DNA of 20,537 nucleotides, from IMG/VR virus record IMGVR_UViG_3300033053_000056, positions 1-20,537 of that record. One strand, written 5' to 3'. Positions within the stretch are counted from its first letter, which is position 1. Each line of letters starts with the position of its first letter. The DNA comes from a virus. Of this stretch, positions 1 through 7,528 are shown piece after piece. Under the pieces are notes generated by a model. That model was not told where the DNA came from, did not search any database, and saw only the letters and a list, made by a program, of their open reading frames with translations. The position numbers and the translations under genes were made by a program.

Positions 1-85
1 CCGGCAGACAGAATATAGCCGTATAAAACTATTTCTTTATTATCAATATGTTTAGAGCAAATAAAAAGGCTTGAAGAAAGGAAAA
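1..85. other. Probable host chromosomal flank outside the prophage
   Basis: These bases lie beyond the CCA end of a truncated tRNA 3' segment, so after integration they should be the host sequence downstream of the tRNA gene. They are A+T-rich and I see no ORF, RNA gene or strong terminator. The host assignment rests only on the att geometry. Confidence 0.4.
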
Positions 86-111
86 TGGTGCGCTCAGCGG
101 GACTCGAACCC
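86..111 (-). other. tRNA 3'-end fragment, probable attachment-site core
   Basis: Read on the minus strand this is the end of a tRNA gene: the T-loop TTCGAGT, its 3' stem CCCGC, the acceptor strand TGAGCGC, discriminator A and CCA. The sequence 5' of the T-loop (TTGGG, then A+T-rich DNA) does not complete the T stem and contains no anticodon arm, so this is a fragment and not a functional tRNA. It lies about 275 bp beyond the 3' end of the integrase gene, the classic position of attL or attR for a tRNA-integrating phage. The complete, restored tRNA should lie at the other prophage end. The acceptor strand implies a tRNA starting GCGCTCA; I cannot name the isotype. Confidence 0.72.
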
Positions 112-193
112 AAGACAATTTTCAATTTTTGCTCATATAATTTAATGATTTAGCGAATTGCATGTTCTGAAATGTGCTTGATATGGGAATGGA

Positions 194-219
194 ATGCATA
201 AAATCTCGCTTTTATGCAT
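194..219. repeat. 10-bp inverted repeat in the att region
   Basis: ATGCATAAAA (194-203) and TTTTATGCAT (210-219) are perfect inverted repeats around the 6-base spacer TCTCGC. It lies between the att core and the integrase 3' end, so an integrase, excisionase or IHF site is possible. No T-run on either side supports a terminator. Confidence 0.45.
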
Positions 220-276
220 ATTTTGGCCAACTGCTTTAACGGTCGTGTTCTAAGGTCATTTTTATTGTTCTGGGCT

Positions 277-382
277 ATGTAATTGAATGGAGTAATAAAG
301 TAAGGCACAAAAAAAAGTGCTTAAACAATTAAGCACTTAGATCACAATGGCGATGTAATAAATGGAGTAATAATAAAGTAAT
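277..382. repeat. int: Direct repeats flanking the int terminator, possible integrase arm sites
   Basis: Bases 277-303 and 353-382 are near-copies: both read ATGTAAT, then AATGGAGTAATAA, then AGTAA. The second copy carries one extra TAA inside the repeat. They flank the integrase terminator and lie between the att core and int, where tyrosine integrases of temperate phages bind arm-type sites. The arm-site role is an inference from position and repetition. Confidence 0.4.
309..338 (-). terminator. Rho-independent terminator of the leftward int transcript
   Basis: On the minus strand a perfect 10-bp stem (bases 315-324 with 329-338, loop of four) is followed directly by a run of T (complement of the A-run 309-316). 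It lies about 50 bases past the integrase stop codon and should end the leftward early transcript before the att core. Confidence 0.85.
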
Positions 383-387
383 TAAAA

Positions 388-1548
388 TTACTGGTTAATG
401 TAATTATTGATCTTGGTTAAGTAGTCTGGAATGTCTTCAGCGATGAGCTTTCCGTAATGCTTATAGATCATTGATGTATCACTATGGCCAAGCTGGTCAG
501 CGATCCATTCCGGTGGTACCTGGCCAGATGATAATAACTGGCTGGCAAAGGTATGCCGGCCCTGGTTAATTCCACGGTACCGGACATTGGCTTTTTTTAA
601 ATGCCTGCGCCAGATATAGCGAAGTTCATAGTAATTAAATGGTTCATCGTATTCCTGGTTAATCCAGACAAAATGCAGTTTTTCCTGTTTGTGGGTTCGG
701 TTATCACGTTGCAATACGCTGACCACCTGGCTGTAACGGTTGCCAGTCACTGCATATTGTCTCCGGAGAGCCTGAATTGCTGGCTGCAATAGCTTAATTT
801 CACGTTTTCTACGTCGGTTTTTGGTGACTTTATATACCCCTTTGACATAGTTCCGGTTGATCTGAATGGTGCCTCTTTCAAGATCTACATCTTCCCAAGC
901 AATGGCAATCTGTTCTGAAATAGAAAGCCCTGTCCAGAACACACATGGCAGTAAATTTTGAATATCTGAGCTGGATACAGTCCCTAGAATTAAGGAAATC
1001 TCTGTTTTAGTGAATGGATCCGGTTCAAGGTTGTCCAGCTGCTTCACCACGATGGTTTCAAAAGGGTTATATGGAACTTTATTTTCCTGTCTCCATAAAT
1101 CATGAATAGAAGCCAGGCGTGTGACCACTTCACGTATCGTTTTTGGTGCCAGATATTCATGCAGTTCATTGACCCATTTTTTAACTGCAGCTGTGTCGAT
1201 GTCTTTTGGATGGGTTTTGGCCCAGCGTGGGAAAACGTGCTTTTTAATATGGCTGTTATAGCCGTCAAAAGTACTCGGTGCAACTTCCCAGCGGATCATC
1301 TCTTTGTATTGGGTGATGTAGTAAGACATTTGGTTCTTTTTCAAATGCTTTGAGTGCGGGAAATGTTTGGCTAGGTTAAATTGGTCCAGTTCAATTTCAA
1401 GTTTGATCAGTCCTGCCAGTTTTTTGGCTTTTTCCACATTTTCTGGCGTAAATGGCCAGTCGAGCGTTTCTTTGATGGGTGGTTCATTGGAGATGGGTTT
1501 CATCCAGATCCGCATGCTTTTGCCACGGATTTCAAGTCCTGCAGACAT
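388..1548 (-). CDS. int: Tyrosine-recombinase integrase with Min27-like arm-binding N-terminus
   Basis: A 386-residue site-specific recombinase that would integrate and excise the prophage at the tRNA gene. The N-terminus (LEIRGKSMRI at about residues 5-14, through residue 65) resembles the DUF3596/Min27-type arm DNA-binding domain; residues about 75-165 look like the SAM-like core-binding domain; the catalytic domain follows. Visible catalytic residues are Arg331 (GRHTFAS), His355 (LGHSD) and nucleophile Tyr365 (KHYGK). The usual first catalytic Arg of the TGLR-SE motif is replaced by Ser209 (TGLSISE; codon 922-924). The start ATG at 1548 has AGGTTG a few bases upstream. It is the last gene of the leftward early block and ends in a terminator. 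Integrase identity is secure from fold motifs and position. Whether Ser209 affects activity is unknown. Confidence 0.93.
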   Translation of the reverse strand: MSAGLEIRGKSMRIWMKPISNEPPIKETLDWPFTPENVEKAKKLAGLIKLEIELDQFNLAKHFPHSKHLKKNQMSYYITQYKEMIRWEVAPSTFDGYNSHIKKHVFPRWAKTHPKDIDTAAVKKWVNELHEYLAPKTIREVVTRLASIHDLWRQENKVPYNPFETIVVKQLDNLEPDPFTKTEISLILGTVSSSDIQNLLPCVFWTGLSISEQIAIAWEDVDLERGTIQINRNYVKGVYKVTKNRRRKREIKLLQPAIQALRRQYAVTGNRYSQVVSVLQRDNRTHKQEKLHFVWINQEYDEPFNYYELRYIWRRHLKKANVRYRGINQGRHTFASQLLSSGQVPPEWIADQLGHSDTSMIYKHYGKLIAEDIPDYLTKINNYINQ

Positions 1549-1598
1549 AGTTCAACCTACATTTAAGTATTTTAAGATATTGAGAGATATTTTAGAGG

Positions 1599-1624
1599 AA
1601 TGCACCTCCGGACGGAGGTGCATT
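1599..1624. repeat. Perfect 12-bp inverted repeat between the DUF551 gene and int
   Basis: AATGCACCTCCG (1599-1610) and CGGAGGTGCATT (1613-1624) are perfect inverted repeats with a 2-base centre. It occupies the only sizeable gap (1549-1636) between the integrase gene and the gene upstream of it. On the minus strand it is followed by CCTCTAAAATAT, not a clean T-run, so it could be a weak terminator or processing site that lowers int expression, or an operator. Confidence 0.5.
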
Positions 1625-1636
1625 AGAGGTGCGCAA

Positions 1637-2029
1637 TTAGATAAAAGGAAGTTCTTCAGGTGGGCTAGTTATAGGCATCCAATGTGTTATTACATGCTCA
1701 AAATGGGAGTTAATCCATATACCTTCTCCGCAATATGTAGCGATTTTAAAGTTTGGATCTCCATGAGGTTTTTCATGAGAAAAAGGTCGGTAAATTAAAA
1801 CCTTTTGGCCCTGCTCTGGCATACGTTCATTCACATCGATCCATTGCATTATAGGTTGAGCTTTACTTGTATTCCACAACTGCCAAATTTGACGAATTTG
1901 CTCTTTAAACCAAGTCACCCCATCGTCATCAATAACATGTTCAAATAATTGCTCATCTGTCAGGGTTCGAGAAAGCAGGTCATAAACAAATGTTTTCTTA
2001 AATTCAGCTATAAATTTTTGAATATCCAT
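1637..2029 (-). CDS. DUF551 domain-containing phage protein
   Basis: A 130-residue protein with a C-terminal DUF551-type domain. The motif WIDVNERMPEQGQKVLIYRP lies at about residues 63-82, and the closing HWMPITSPPEE at about residues 116-126. DUF551 proteins are frequent in phage accessory regions; their function is not established. The N-terminal half is hydrophilic and has no match I recognise. I place the start at the ATG at 2029, which overlaps the stop of the upstream gene as TGATG; a GTG one codon earlier (2032) is also open. It is the last gene before int in the leftward early operon. Confidence 0.72.
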   Translation of the reverse strand: MDIQKFIAEFKKTFVYDLLSRTLTDEQLFEHVIDDDGVTWFKEQIRQIWQLWNTSKAQPIMQWIDVNERMPEQGQKVLIYRPFSHEKPHGDPNFKIATYCGEGIWINSHFEHVITHWMPITSPPEELPFI

Positions 2030-2220
2030 CACGCCACCATTAATCTTTTATTGGCTTCAATTTCGTCTTGAGTTGCAAGACGAATCATTGCAGCGATGCA
2101 ACCACGGGAACCATTGTTAAAAGATACCCATCCATCGACTATGGAAGTGATGACTTCAACTGTGTCTGGCATAAAGGCATCGATATAAACGACTTGTTGC
2201 CCTTTTTGGAAGTTGGTCAT
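2029..2220 (-). CDS. Small hypothetical phage protein, 63 residues
   Basis: A 63-residue protein I do not recognise. It begins MTNFQKGQQVVYID and is rich in beta-prone stretches (VEVITSIVDGWVSF) followed by a basic/acidic helical tail, a pattern compatible with a small SH3-like barrel; that is only an impression. Its ATG overlaps the upstream stop as TGATG and its own stop overlaps the next ATG in the same way, so it is embedded in a translationally coupled operon. That packing is the main support for its being real. Confidence 0.62.
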   Translation of the reverse strand: MTNFQKGQQVVYIDAFMPDTVEVITSIVDGWVSFNNGSRGCIAAMIRLATQDEIEANKRLMVA

Positions 2221-2852
2221 CAAGATATCTCCTTCGCACTATTCATTATATCGTTTACCTTTTTGATGCCTTCGAGTCCGACTTTACGCATAACTTTTTT
2301 CACAAAGTTAAATTCTTTTAGGCAGTTGTAGTCGGTGAAGCCTGTCCAGCACGTCAGTTTTGCATCGCTCCGGACGCGGTTATAACCTACTGGTACATCT
2401 GCCAGTAAAATTTCATTGAGTTCGTCGTTGATGCCACGCCAGCGTGTCTTTAAACCATGTCCACGGTCGACTGCTAATTTGCTGCCGAACTTGAACTCGT
2501 TAAAGTGCATTTTTGGCGTTTGGAACTGCACCGGTACCGTCATGACTTCATCGGTTTCCGGATTGTAATAATGACTGTCTACACCGAGGTGCCACTCCTG
2601 ATCCAAAGGGATCAGAAGGTTTTTAAGGCAGATAATCAGGTCACCATGGTAAACAGAATAAGCCACATGCTCCGGAGTCATTTCTGCATCTTCCAGTTGC
2701 TGTTCTTCACGGTATTGATCGACGACTGTGTTCACTTCATCGATACAAAAGCTCATGCTGAGCTCATAAGGACCTTGAGCAGCTTGCTGCTGTTTAAGTT
2801 GAATTTCGGCTTCGCGTTTTGCCTTAAGTGCAAGAAATTTTTTTTTGTTCAT
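2220..2852 (-). CDS. Hypothetical phage early protein, 210 residues
   Basis: A 210-residue protein without a family I recognise. The first 30 residues are a charged helix rich in K, E and Q (KREAEIQLKQQQAAQ). The central part (about 35-125) is mixed alpha/beta. The C-terminal third contains CWTGFTDYNC and ends in a basic helix (KKVMRKVGLEGIKKVND). The ATG at 2852 has a GGAG ribosome-binding site about 10 bases upstream and overlaps the stop of the preceding gene by four bases (ATGA). No membrane segments are visible. Its place between small operon members suggests an accessory role early in infection. Confidence 0.7.
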   Translation of the reverse strand: MNKKKFLALKAKREAEIQLKQQQAAQGPYELSMSFCIDEVNTVVDQYREEQQLEDAEMTPEHVAYSVYHGDLIICLKNLLIPLDQEWHLGVDSHYYNPETDEVMTVPVQFQTPKMHFNEFKFGSKLAVDRGHGLKTRWRGINDELNEILLADVPVGYNRVRSDAKLTCWTGFTDYNCLKEFNFVKKVMRKVGLEGIKKVNDIMNSAKEIS

Positions 2853-3184
2853 GGGTTTCGCTCCGCCAAAGTTTCATAATGCTTTGAAGGGATTTCTGCA
2901 TAATCCTCAATATCGTCGTCCCAGATACTTAGATCGGCTTTACAACATGGCGAAACATAAATCATTTCGAATTTTTCCATGCCTTCACCTGTTTGCATGT
3001 TTACAATACGCTGATACACATTTTTATAGTGCAAAGGTTTCACAGCTTTACCAGATCCGCACTGGTCACATAGAAATGACTGTGTAGAAGTTAATTCTGG
3101 AAGCGTGTACAGGCTTTTTTGTGCTTTAAATGGGTTAAAACCGACATATTCATTTTCAAAGTCTTCAAATTCATCATCAAACAT
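2849..3184 (-). CDS. Small Cys-rich putative zinc-binding protein
   Basis: A 111-residue acidic protein. It carries a CxxC pair at Cys39/Cys42 (CDQCGSG) and a CC pair at Cys80/Cys81 (SPCCKADL), which together could form a four-cysteine zinc ribbon. The N-terminus is strongly acidic (FDDEFEDFENEY). A ribosome-binding site GAGGG precedes the ATG at 3184, and its stop overlaps the next start. It may be a nucleic-acid or protein adaptor; the zinc site is an inference from cysteine spacing and the function is unknown. Confidence 0.68.
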   Translation of the reverse strand: MFDDEFEDFENEYVGFNPFKAQKSLYTLPELTSTQSFLCDQCGSGKAVKPLHYKNVYQRIVNMQTGEGMEKFEMIYVSPCCKADLSIWDDDIEDYAEIPSKHYETLAERNP

Positions 3185-3187
3185 GGC

Positions 3188-3676
3188 TTAACCCTCCAAA
3201 CCTTGCTCTTTACGTGCTTTTTGTTCCTCTCGATCATGAATTTCTTCTGATATTTTTATTGCCTGTTCCGCTGCGTGTTTCATATCAGTAGCGAAGATCC
3301 AGTCTTGTTGATACCAGCCGCCAATCGAACATGATCGAAATTCACCTTTCTCATCAAACTCAATATTTCTCGGGATAGCAGACTCAACCAAAACTAAAAA
3401 CTCAAGATCACCGCAATAGCGTGCAAGTTGTTGTGCATGTTCTCCATACCAGTCTCTGTCTGTGTAATCCAAAAAACTCACTATAAGTTCATGAAGTTGT
3501 GGATGTGTTTCTAATAAATCATCGGCATTAAAATCCAAAGAACTTAAAAAATCTTCAAATTGCTCTGGTACTGAATCGCTTACTGACAATGTAGGAACAT
3601 GCAAAATTGCTTCAAATTTGACATTTTTATCGAACATTTGTTCTGCCAGTTCACGCGAAAATTTTTGATTATTCAT
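3188..3676 (-). CDS. Hypothetical acidic phage protein, 162 residues
   Basis: A 162-residue acidic protein I do not recognise. It contains a pattern of aromatic and acidic residues (FLDYTDRDWYGEHAQQLARYCGDLEFLVLVE, about residues 67-97) and ends in a charged coiled-coil-like helix (SEEIHDREEQKARKEQ). There are no membrane segments or zinc motif. An AGGAG ribosome-binding site sits about 9 bases before the ATG at 3676. It follows the 84-residue gene by two bases, so it belongs to the same leftward operon. Confidence 0.66.
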   Translation of the reverse strand: MNNQKFSRELAEQMFDKNVKFEAILHVPTLSVSDSVPEQFEDFLSSLDFNADDLLETHPQLHELIVSFLDYTDRDWYGEHAQQLARYCGDLEFLVLVESAIPRNIEFDEKGEFRSCSIGGWYQQDWIFATDMKHAAEQAIKISEEIHDREEQKARKEQGLEG

Positions 3677-3678
3677 GA

Positions 3679-3933
3679 TTAAGCTCCTAAAACTGCAGTA
3701 CTTGGAATATTGGCCAATACAGCCAGCTGACGAATAGACCAGCGTTTACGATGCTCAACGTCATAAGTCGAAAGCGGTACCGAATGTTTAAAATTCGATT
3801 GGCGTTTAAACTGGACATGCGGATGAGTCTTTTTCATTTTGAAAAAGTTCGGATGGATCTGATCCGGTGTAAGTACAGCATTTGAAACAGAAGTTTCAGG
3901 CTGAACGTTTTGTAGGTTAGAATCGTTTTGCAT
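3679..3933 (-). CDS. Small hypothetical phage protein, 84 residues
   Basis: An 84-residue basic protein starting MQNDSNLQNVQPE. The reading frame is open to a GTG at 3960, but I choose the ATG at 3933 because GGAGAG sits about 7 bases upstream, whereas the GTG has no visible ribosome-binding site. The C-terminal part (HRKRWSIRQLAVLANIPSTAVLGA) looks like one or two helices of a small DNA-binding or adaptor fold; that is an impression only. Leftward operon member. Confidence 0.6.
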   Translation of the reverse strand: MQNDSNLQNVQPETSVSNAVLTPDQIHPNFFKMKKTHPHVQFKRQSNFKHSVPLSTYDVEHRKRWSIRQLAVLANIPSTAVLGA

Positions 3934-4000
3934 AATTGCTCTCCGGTGATTGTGTGACACATACAGGAGTGGCCGCTTCTGTATGTGTGCTTGTTAAAAA

Positions 4001-4594
4001 TTAGTGGAATTTAAAACCTTTCTTTTCTTGTTCAGATTCCTTTTCAGCCATTGCAGCTGCTGCAAATAAGATTTTAAAAAGCTGTGGAATTGCTTCATCT
4101 AGCCCTTGGCGTTTCGGCTGTTCTTTAGGGAACTCTGGAAGTTTGAGCTGAGCATAAAATTCATCGGCATAAGCCCATTGATGAATCAGATGTTTTTTCA
4201 CATCCCCTTTTCGAGTGTGGAATTCATTATGTTCTTTGCAGTACTTCACACCAGACATAATTTCTTTGTCAGTGAATACCAGGATTAATAAACGGTCTTC
4301 TTCCGGTAGTGTTTCAATACTGCTGAAAATTGGGTTCAGTTTTGGTTCTGCTGGAACTGCTTCAATTTGAATGGTAAAAAATTCAGAATTTGAATCCTTT
4401 AAAATGTCCTCTAAAAAAACAAAAACTTTTGATAATTCAGGAGTGGTATCTACATCCACGAAAGCTTCAAGAACCTTTTCCCTAGGGGTCATTGAAGTCG
4501 CAAAACCTTTGGACAAAAGGAATTGAGCAAGTTCTGCTGATAATAAAAGCGAGTTTTTCAAACCTATGTGTGTTTCAACATTTAATTTGTACAT
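4001..4594 (-). CDS. Hypothetical phage early protein, 197 residues
   Basis: A 197-residue protein of unrecognised family directly downstream of the primase-helicase gene (24-base gap). It is mixed alpha/beta with an acidic middle (ETLPEEDRLLILVFTD, about residues 93-108). A region with CKEHNEFHTRKGDVKKH (about 119-135) could coordinate metal through Cys and His. The C-terminal helix is Ala-rich then charged (FAAAAMAEKESEQEKKG). The AAGGAA ribosome-binding site before the ATG at 4594 is good. Its adjacency hints at a replication accessory role, which I cannot confirm. Confidence 0.68.
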   Translation of the reverse strand: MYKLNVETHIGLKNSLLLSAELAQFLLSKGFATSMTPREKVLEAFVDVDTTPELSKVFVFLEDILKDSNSEFFTIQIEAVPAEPKLNPIFSSIETLPEEDRLLILVFTDKEIMSGVKYCKEHNEFHTRKGDVKKHLIHQWAYADEFYAQLKLPEFPKEQPKRQGLDEAIPQLFKILFAAAAMAEKESEQEKKGFKFH

Positions 4595-4618
4595 GGCGTT
4601 TTTCCTTAAAAAATGGGA

Positions 4619-7330
4619 TTAGTCCCGTTGTGAATTTGGTTTTTCAAAAATCCAGCAGCGTTTGGTGGTACTGGTAATTTTGCTTTGAATGGCTTTATTG
4701 GCTTCGACAAAGCGGTAATGCAGGCTGTGGCGCAATGCGTTTTGCAGCTCATTTACTTCTGGCAATGAATAGCGATAATCCGCTGCGACCTTGTATAAAT
4801 GGGCAAAATTGATGGCAAATAGGTCTGATTTGGCCGAGTGATTGACCACGCTGTCATGGTGTTCCGGATTGCGAATTGAATCCTCCATTTCTTCCACCGT
4901 GTTCCAGAAATTCTGAACAATGACTGAATCTGATTTCAGGATCTTGTCTCGGGTTTGAGCCATGGCCAGCAATTCTGCATGAACCTGTTTTTGCACCTGT
5001 ACCGGTACGGCAACAATGTGCTGACACATGGCATCAAACAAGGCCATAAGCTGTGCATGGTTATGCACCACACGTGAACTCTGGATGTTGAATTGTTCCT
5101 GGTGTAAAAATGCATCATGTTTTTGCAGATTGAGGTTATAGCTCTCCAGTACAGCTTTTTCTTTGTTTAAACACTGCAAAATAAACTGGCTGACATTCTC
5201 ATGTTCATACTTTGAAAGTCTGCGCGATGCATACAGGCTGTCTTTCGTGAGCTGATCCTTTACAAATCCAACATGAACAATACGTCCCATGATGGCTTCT
5301 GATGCCAGAACCGGTGCATTCTGGCTGATGATCAATGTCCCCATAAAAGGCGGTTCATACGTTTCATTACCGCCATTTTTTACCCCTTGCGCCCCCAGTG
5401 AACCACCGTCATACAAGGTTTTGCACATATCCCAGTTGAACTGTTTTGATGCGCTTTCTCCCTGGCGATCTGACTCAATTAAAATCACCGGCAAGTTGGA
5501 AACCTGTCTGAAGGTACGAGTCAAACCCGCTTTTGAAGTTTTGGTTGGATCCACACCTTCATAATTGATACGGCCAAACAATTTCCATAAAAATTGCAGC
5601 AAGGTTGATTTACCGGTACCCGGTTCACCGACAATTTCAATAAAGGGAAATGACTTATGTACCTGGCGGATCTGTTGGGCATACAGGCTGCCGAAAAATG
5701 CGGTGAGCGCGATAAGTCCCTTTACACCGTAGGCATCAATTAAATCTGTGCTCCATGCATTCTGGTATTCGGCCTGATTTGCATTGATATCCAGCGTGAA
5801 TGGTGCACGGCTTTTCAGGTTGATGTTTTTAGGCAGTTCAAAATAGTCTTCATTGTTAATTTTGAACTGTTTCCCGGTTTGATAGGCCAATTCACCCAGC
5901 ACATAAGTTTTCAGTTCACTGTGATAGCCCACATAGTTGATGAGCTGAACCCGTTTAATGTCCTCGATCCAGCGTTCAAGTAAACGGTCGAGCTGGGTGC
6001 CATTTCCGGTATAAACCACACCTGGTGCAACGGCCAGCAAGCGTTTTTTGAACTCTGATGCTGCAGCAAGCTGTGAGCCGGTAAAGGTGTTTTTGACTGA
6101 CTTTTGATTACGTGGGAAGTCAATATTGAAGTAATACCAGGCTTCGTCAGTTTCGTCGCTGTACTGGTAATACAATGCAGTCGGTTTGCAGTTAATGATT
6201 TTGGTGACATTGGCTGCAGCATGTAGAGCTTTATCACGACGATCTGCCTGTGCTTTTTCCTTTTCTTCTTCTAACCAGTCTTCATTGTCATCTTCAAAGT
6301 CGATATCTTTCATGTACTCGTCGTACTTGTCGTTATCTAGCTTGAACCAGAACACCTGATTATTAAAATCGAAAGGAAACGTTTTGGTACCGTGACGCTT
6401 GTAGATAAGTAACGCTTTATCCACAGGTTTTTCTGCTATAAGCAAGGCACCATAGTATTTATAGGTTTCAAGGTCACTGAACTTGAGACGATCTTGTTTA
6501 TACAGATCATTCCAGTCCTGCTTTTTACGACCAGCTGGCGGTAAAGCTGCTTCACACTCAAAACCATCGGCAATGGCCTTTTCGATATTATGAAAAATAC
6601 CGTCATGCCCTGCCTTGTCATTGTCAAATGCCCAGACCAGCTTGGGTAAAGGCAAATTACCTTCTGCACATTTCTGTTTGATGTGGTTTAAAAATATGAA
6701 AGGGTAATAACCATGCCCTGCAGATAAGCAGCTGAAACTGGTAATACCGGATAGCCATAAAGCGATGGTGTCAAAAATACCTTCAGTGATCCAGATTTCT
6801 TTGGATTCAATATAGTTGGTATTGGGTGTTAGCCAGGAATGCCCTTGTGACTTCCAGCCTTTCTTGAACATGGTCTTAGGCAATACACCCTGTTCATCCA
6901 GAATGCGTTGCCACCAGCCATGGTTGCCTTCTTCATCGGTAATAGGAAAACGTAAAGTCGTTGAGCCGACCTGAAGTTCAAAGTCTTTATAATATTCCTG
7001 AGAATAAAGACCTTTTAGCTGGTCGATGGGTAAACCACGACCTTCTACCAGGTAGGCATCGACTGTTTTGGTTGGGTTTTCTGGAGTTGGAGTGAATCTT
7101 TTTTCCCATTTTTCAAACAGATCCGGATACAGGTCACGTATATAGGTTGTTTCGCCACATTTGTTGTTGCGTGGGCAATGAATCACCCAAGGTGATTCAA
7201 GGCTGGTCCATGCTTCTTTTTGTGAACAGCTTGGGCATTTGCCTAGACGTAGTTTGTCACCACGTTCTTTAAATTCAAACTCTTGTTTTAAGCGTTCGAC
7301 CACTAAAGTCTGAGTTTCTGGGAACATCAT
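4619..7330 (-). CDS. Primase-helicase: zinc finger, Toprim and P-loop ATPase domains
   Basis: A 903-residue replication protein, the largest early gene. Domains in order: a CHC2-like zinc finger with Cys32, Cys35 (CPSC), Cys52 and Cys58; a Toprim primase domain with Glu183 (ITEGIFD) and the DND motif at 236-238 (WAFDNDKAGHDG); a long middle region with an acidic linker (about 342-366); and a helicase-type ATPase with Walker A GEPGTGKS at about 568-575 and a Walker B-like strand VILIES at 615-620. It should prime and unwind phage DNA at the fork, as in P4-alpha/D5-like or DUF927-type phage primases. P2 itself uses the rolling-circle nickase gpA, so this replication module is not P2-type. ATG codons at 7330 and 7327 are both possible; AGGAAG lies upstream. 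Confidence 0.88.
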   Translation of the reverse strand: MMFPETQTLVVERLKQEFEFKERGDKLRLGKCPSCSQKEAWTSLESPWVIHCPRNNKCGETTYIRDLYPDLFEKWEKRFTPTPENPTKTVDAYLVEGRGLPIDQLKGLYSQEYYKDFELQVGSTTLRFPITDEEGNHGWWQRILDEQGVLPKTMFKKGWKSQGHSWLTPNTNYIESKEIWITEGIFDTIALWLSGITSFSCLSAGHGYYPFIFLNHIKQKCAEGNLPLPKLVWAFDNDKAGHDGIFHNIEKAIADGFECEAALPPAGRKKQDWNDLYKQDRLKFSDLETYKYYGALLIAEKPVDKALLIYKRHGTKTFPFDFNNQVFWFKLDNDKYDEYMKDIDFEDDNEDWLEEEKEKAQADRRDKALHAAANVTKIINCKPTALYYQYSDETDEAWYYFNIDFPRNQKSVKNTFTGSQLAAASEFKKRLLAVAPGVVYTGNGTQLDRLLERWIEDIKRVQLINYVGYHSELKTYVLGELAYQTGKQFKINNEDYFELPKNINLKSRAPFTLDINANQAEYQNAWSTDLIDAYGVKGLIALTAFFGSLYAQQIRQVHKSFPFIEIVGEPGTGKSTLLQFLWKLFGRINYEGVDPTKTSKAGLTRTFRQVSNLPVILIESDRQGESASKQFNWDMCKTLYDGGSLGAQGVKNGGNETYEPPFMGTLIISQNAPVLASEAIMGRIVHVGFVKDQLTKDSLYASRRLSKYEHENVSQFILQCLNKEKAVLESYNLNLQKHDAFLHQEQFNIQSSRVVHNHAQLMALFDAMCQHIVAVPVQVQKQVHAELLAMAQTRDKILKSDSVIVQNFWNTVEEMEDSIRNPEHHDSVVNHSAKSDLFAINFAHLYKVAADYRYSLPEVNELQNALRHSLHYRFVEANKAIQSKITSTTKRCWIFEKPNSQRD

Positions 7331-7343
7331 TTATAAAAACTTC

Positions 7344-7523
7344 CTAAAACAAATGCCGTTTACTTTTCAGTTCTTGTCCCGCCAGTTTTGCAAGCATTTC
7401 CTGAATGCGCTCTCTGGCAAGGAACTCAATAGTTTCTTCCATGCTGGATAAGCCCAGCATTTCCTGTGTTTCTTCTACAATTTTCTTCTCTTGATCGCTT
7501 AGCGTTATTTCCTGAATTGGCAT
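7344..7523 (-). CDS. Short helical RHH-like protein, 59 residues
   Basis: A 59-residue ORF that translates as MPIQEITLSDQEKKIVEE at the start and ends LKSKRHLF. The pattern is a short strand (QEITLS) then two amphipathic helices, as in ribbon-helix-helix proteins; that fold is an inference. AGGAG sits about 9 bases before its ATG at 7523, overlapping the 3' end of the upstream RHH gene, and it closes the gap to the primase gene neatly. Start, ribosome-binding site and packing make it a probable real gene despite its size. Confidence 0.6.
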   Translation of the reverse strand: MPIQEITLSDQEKKIVEETQEMLGLSSMEETIEFLARERIQEMLAKLAGQELKSKRHLF

Positions 7524-7528
7524 TCGGT

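Noticed and set aside
1367-1798. Rightward 143-codon open frame
   Set aside because: It lies antisense to the 5' part of int and the 3' part of the DUF551 gene, crosses the dyad at 1599-1624, and has no plausible domain or ribosome-binding site.
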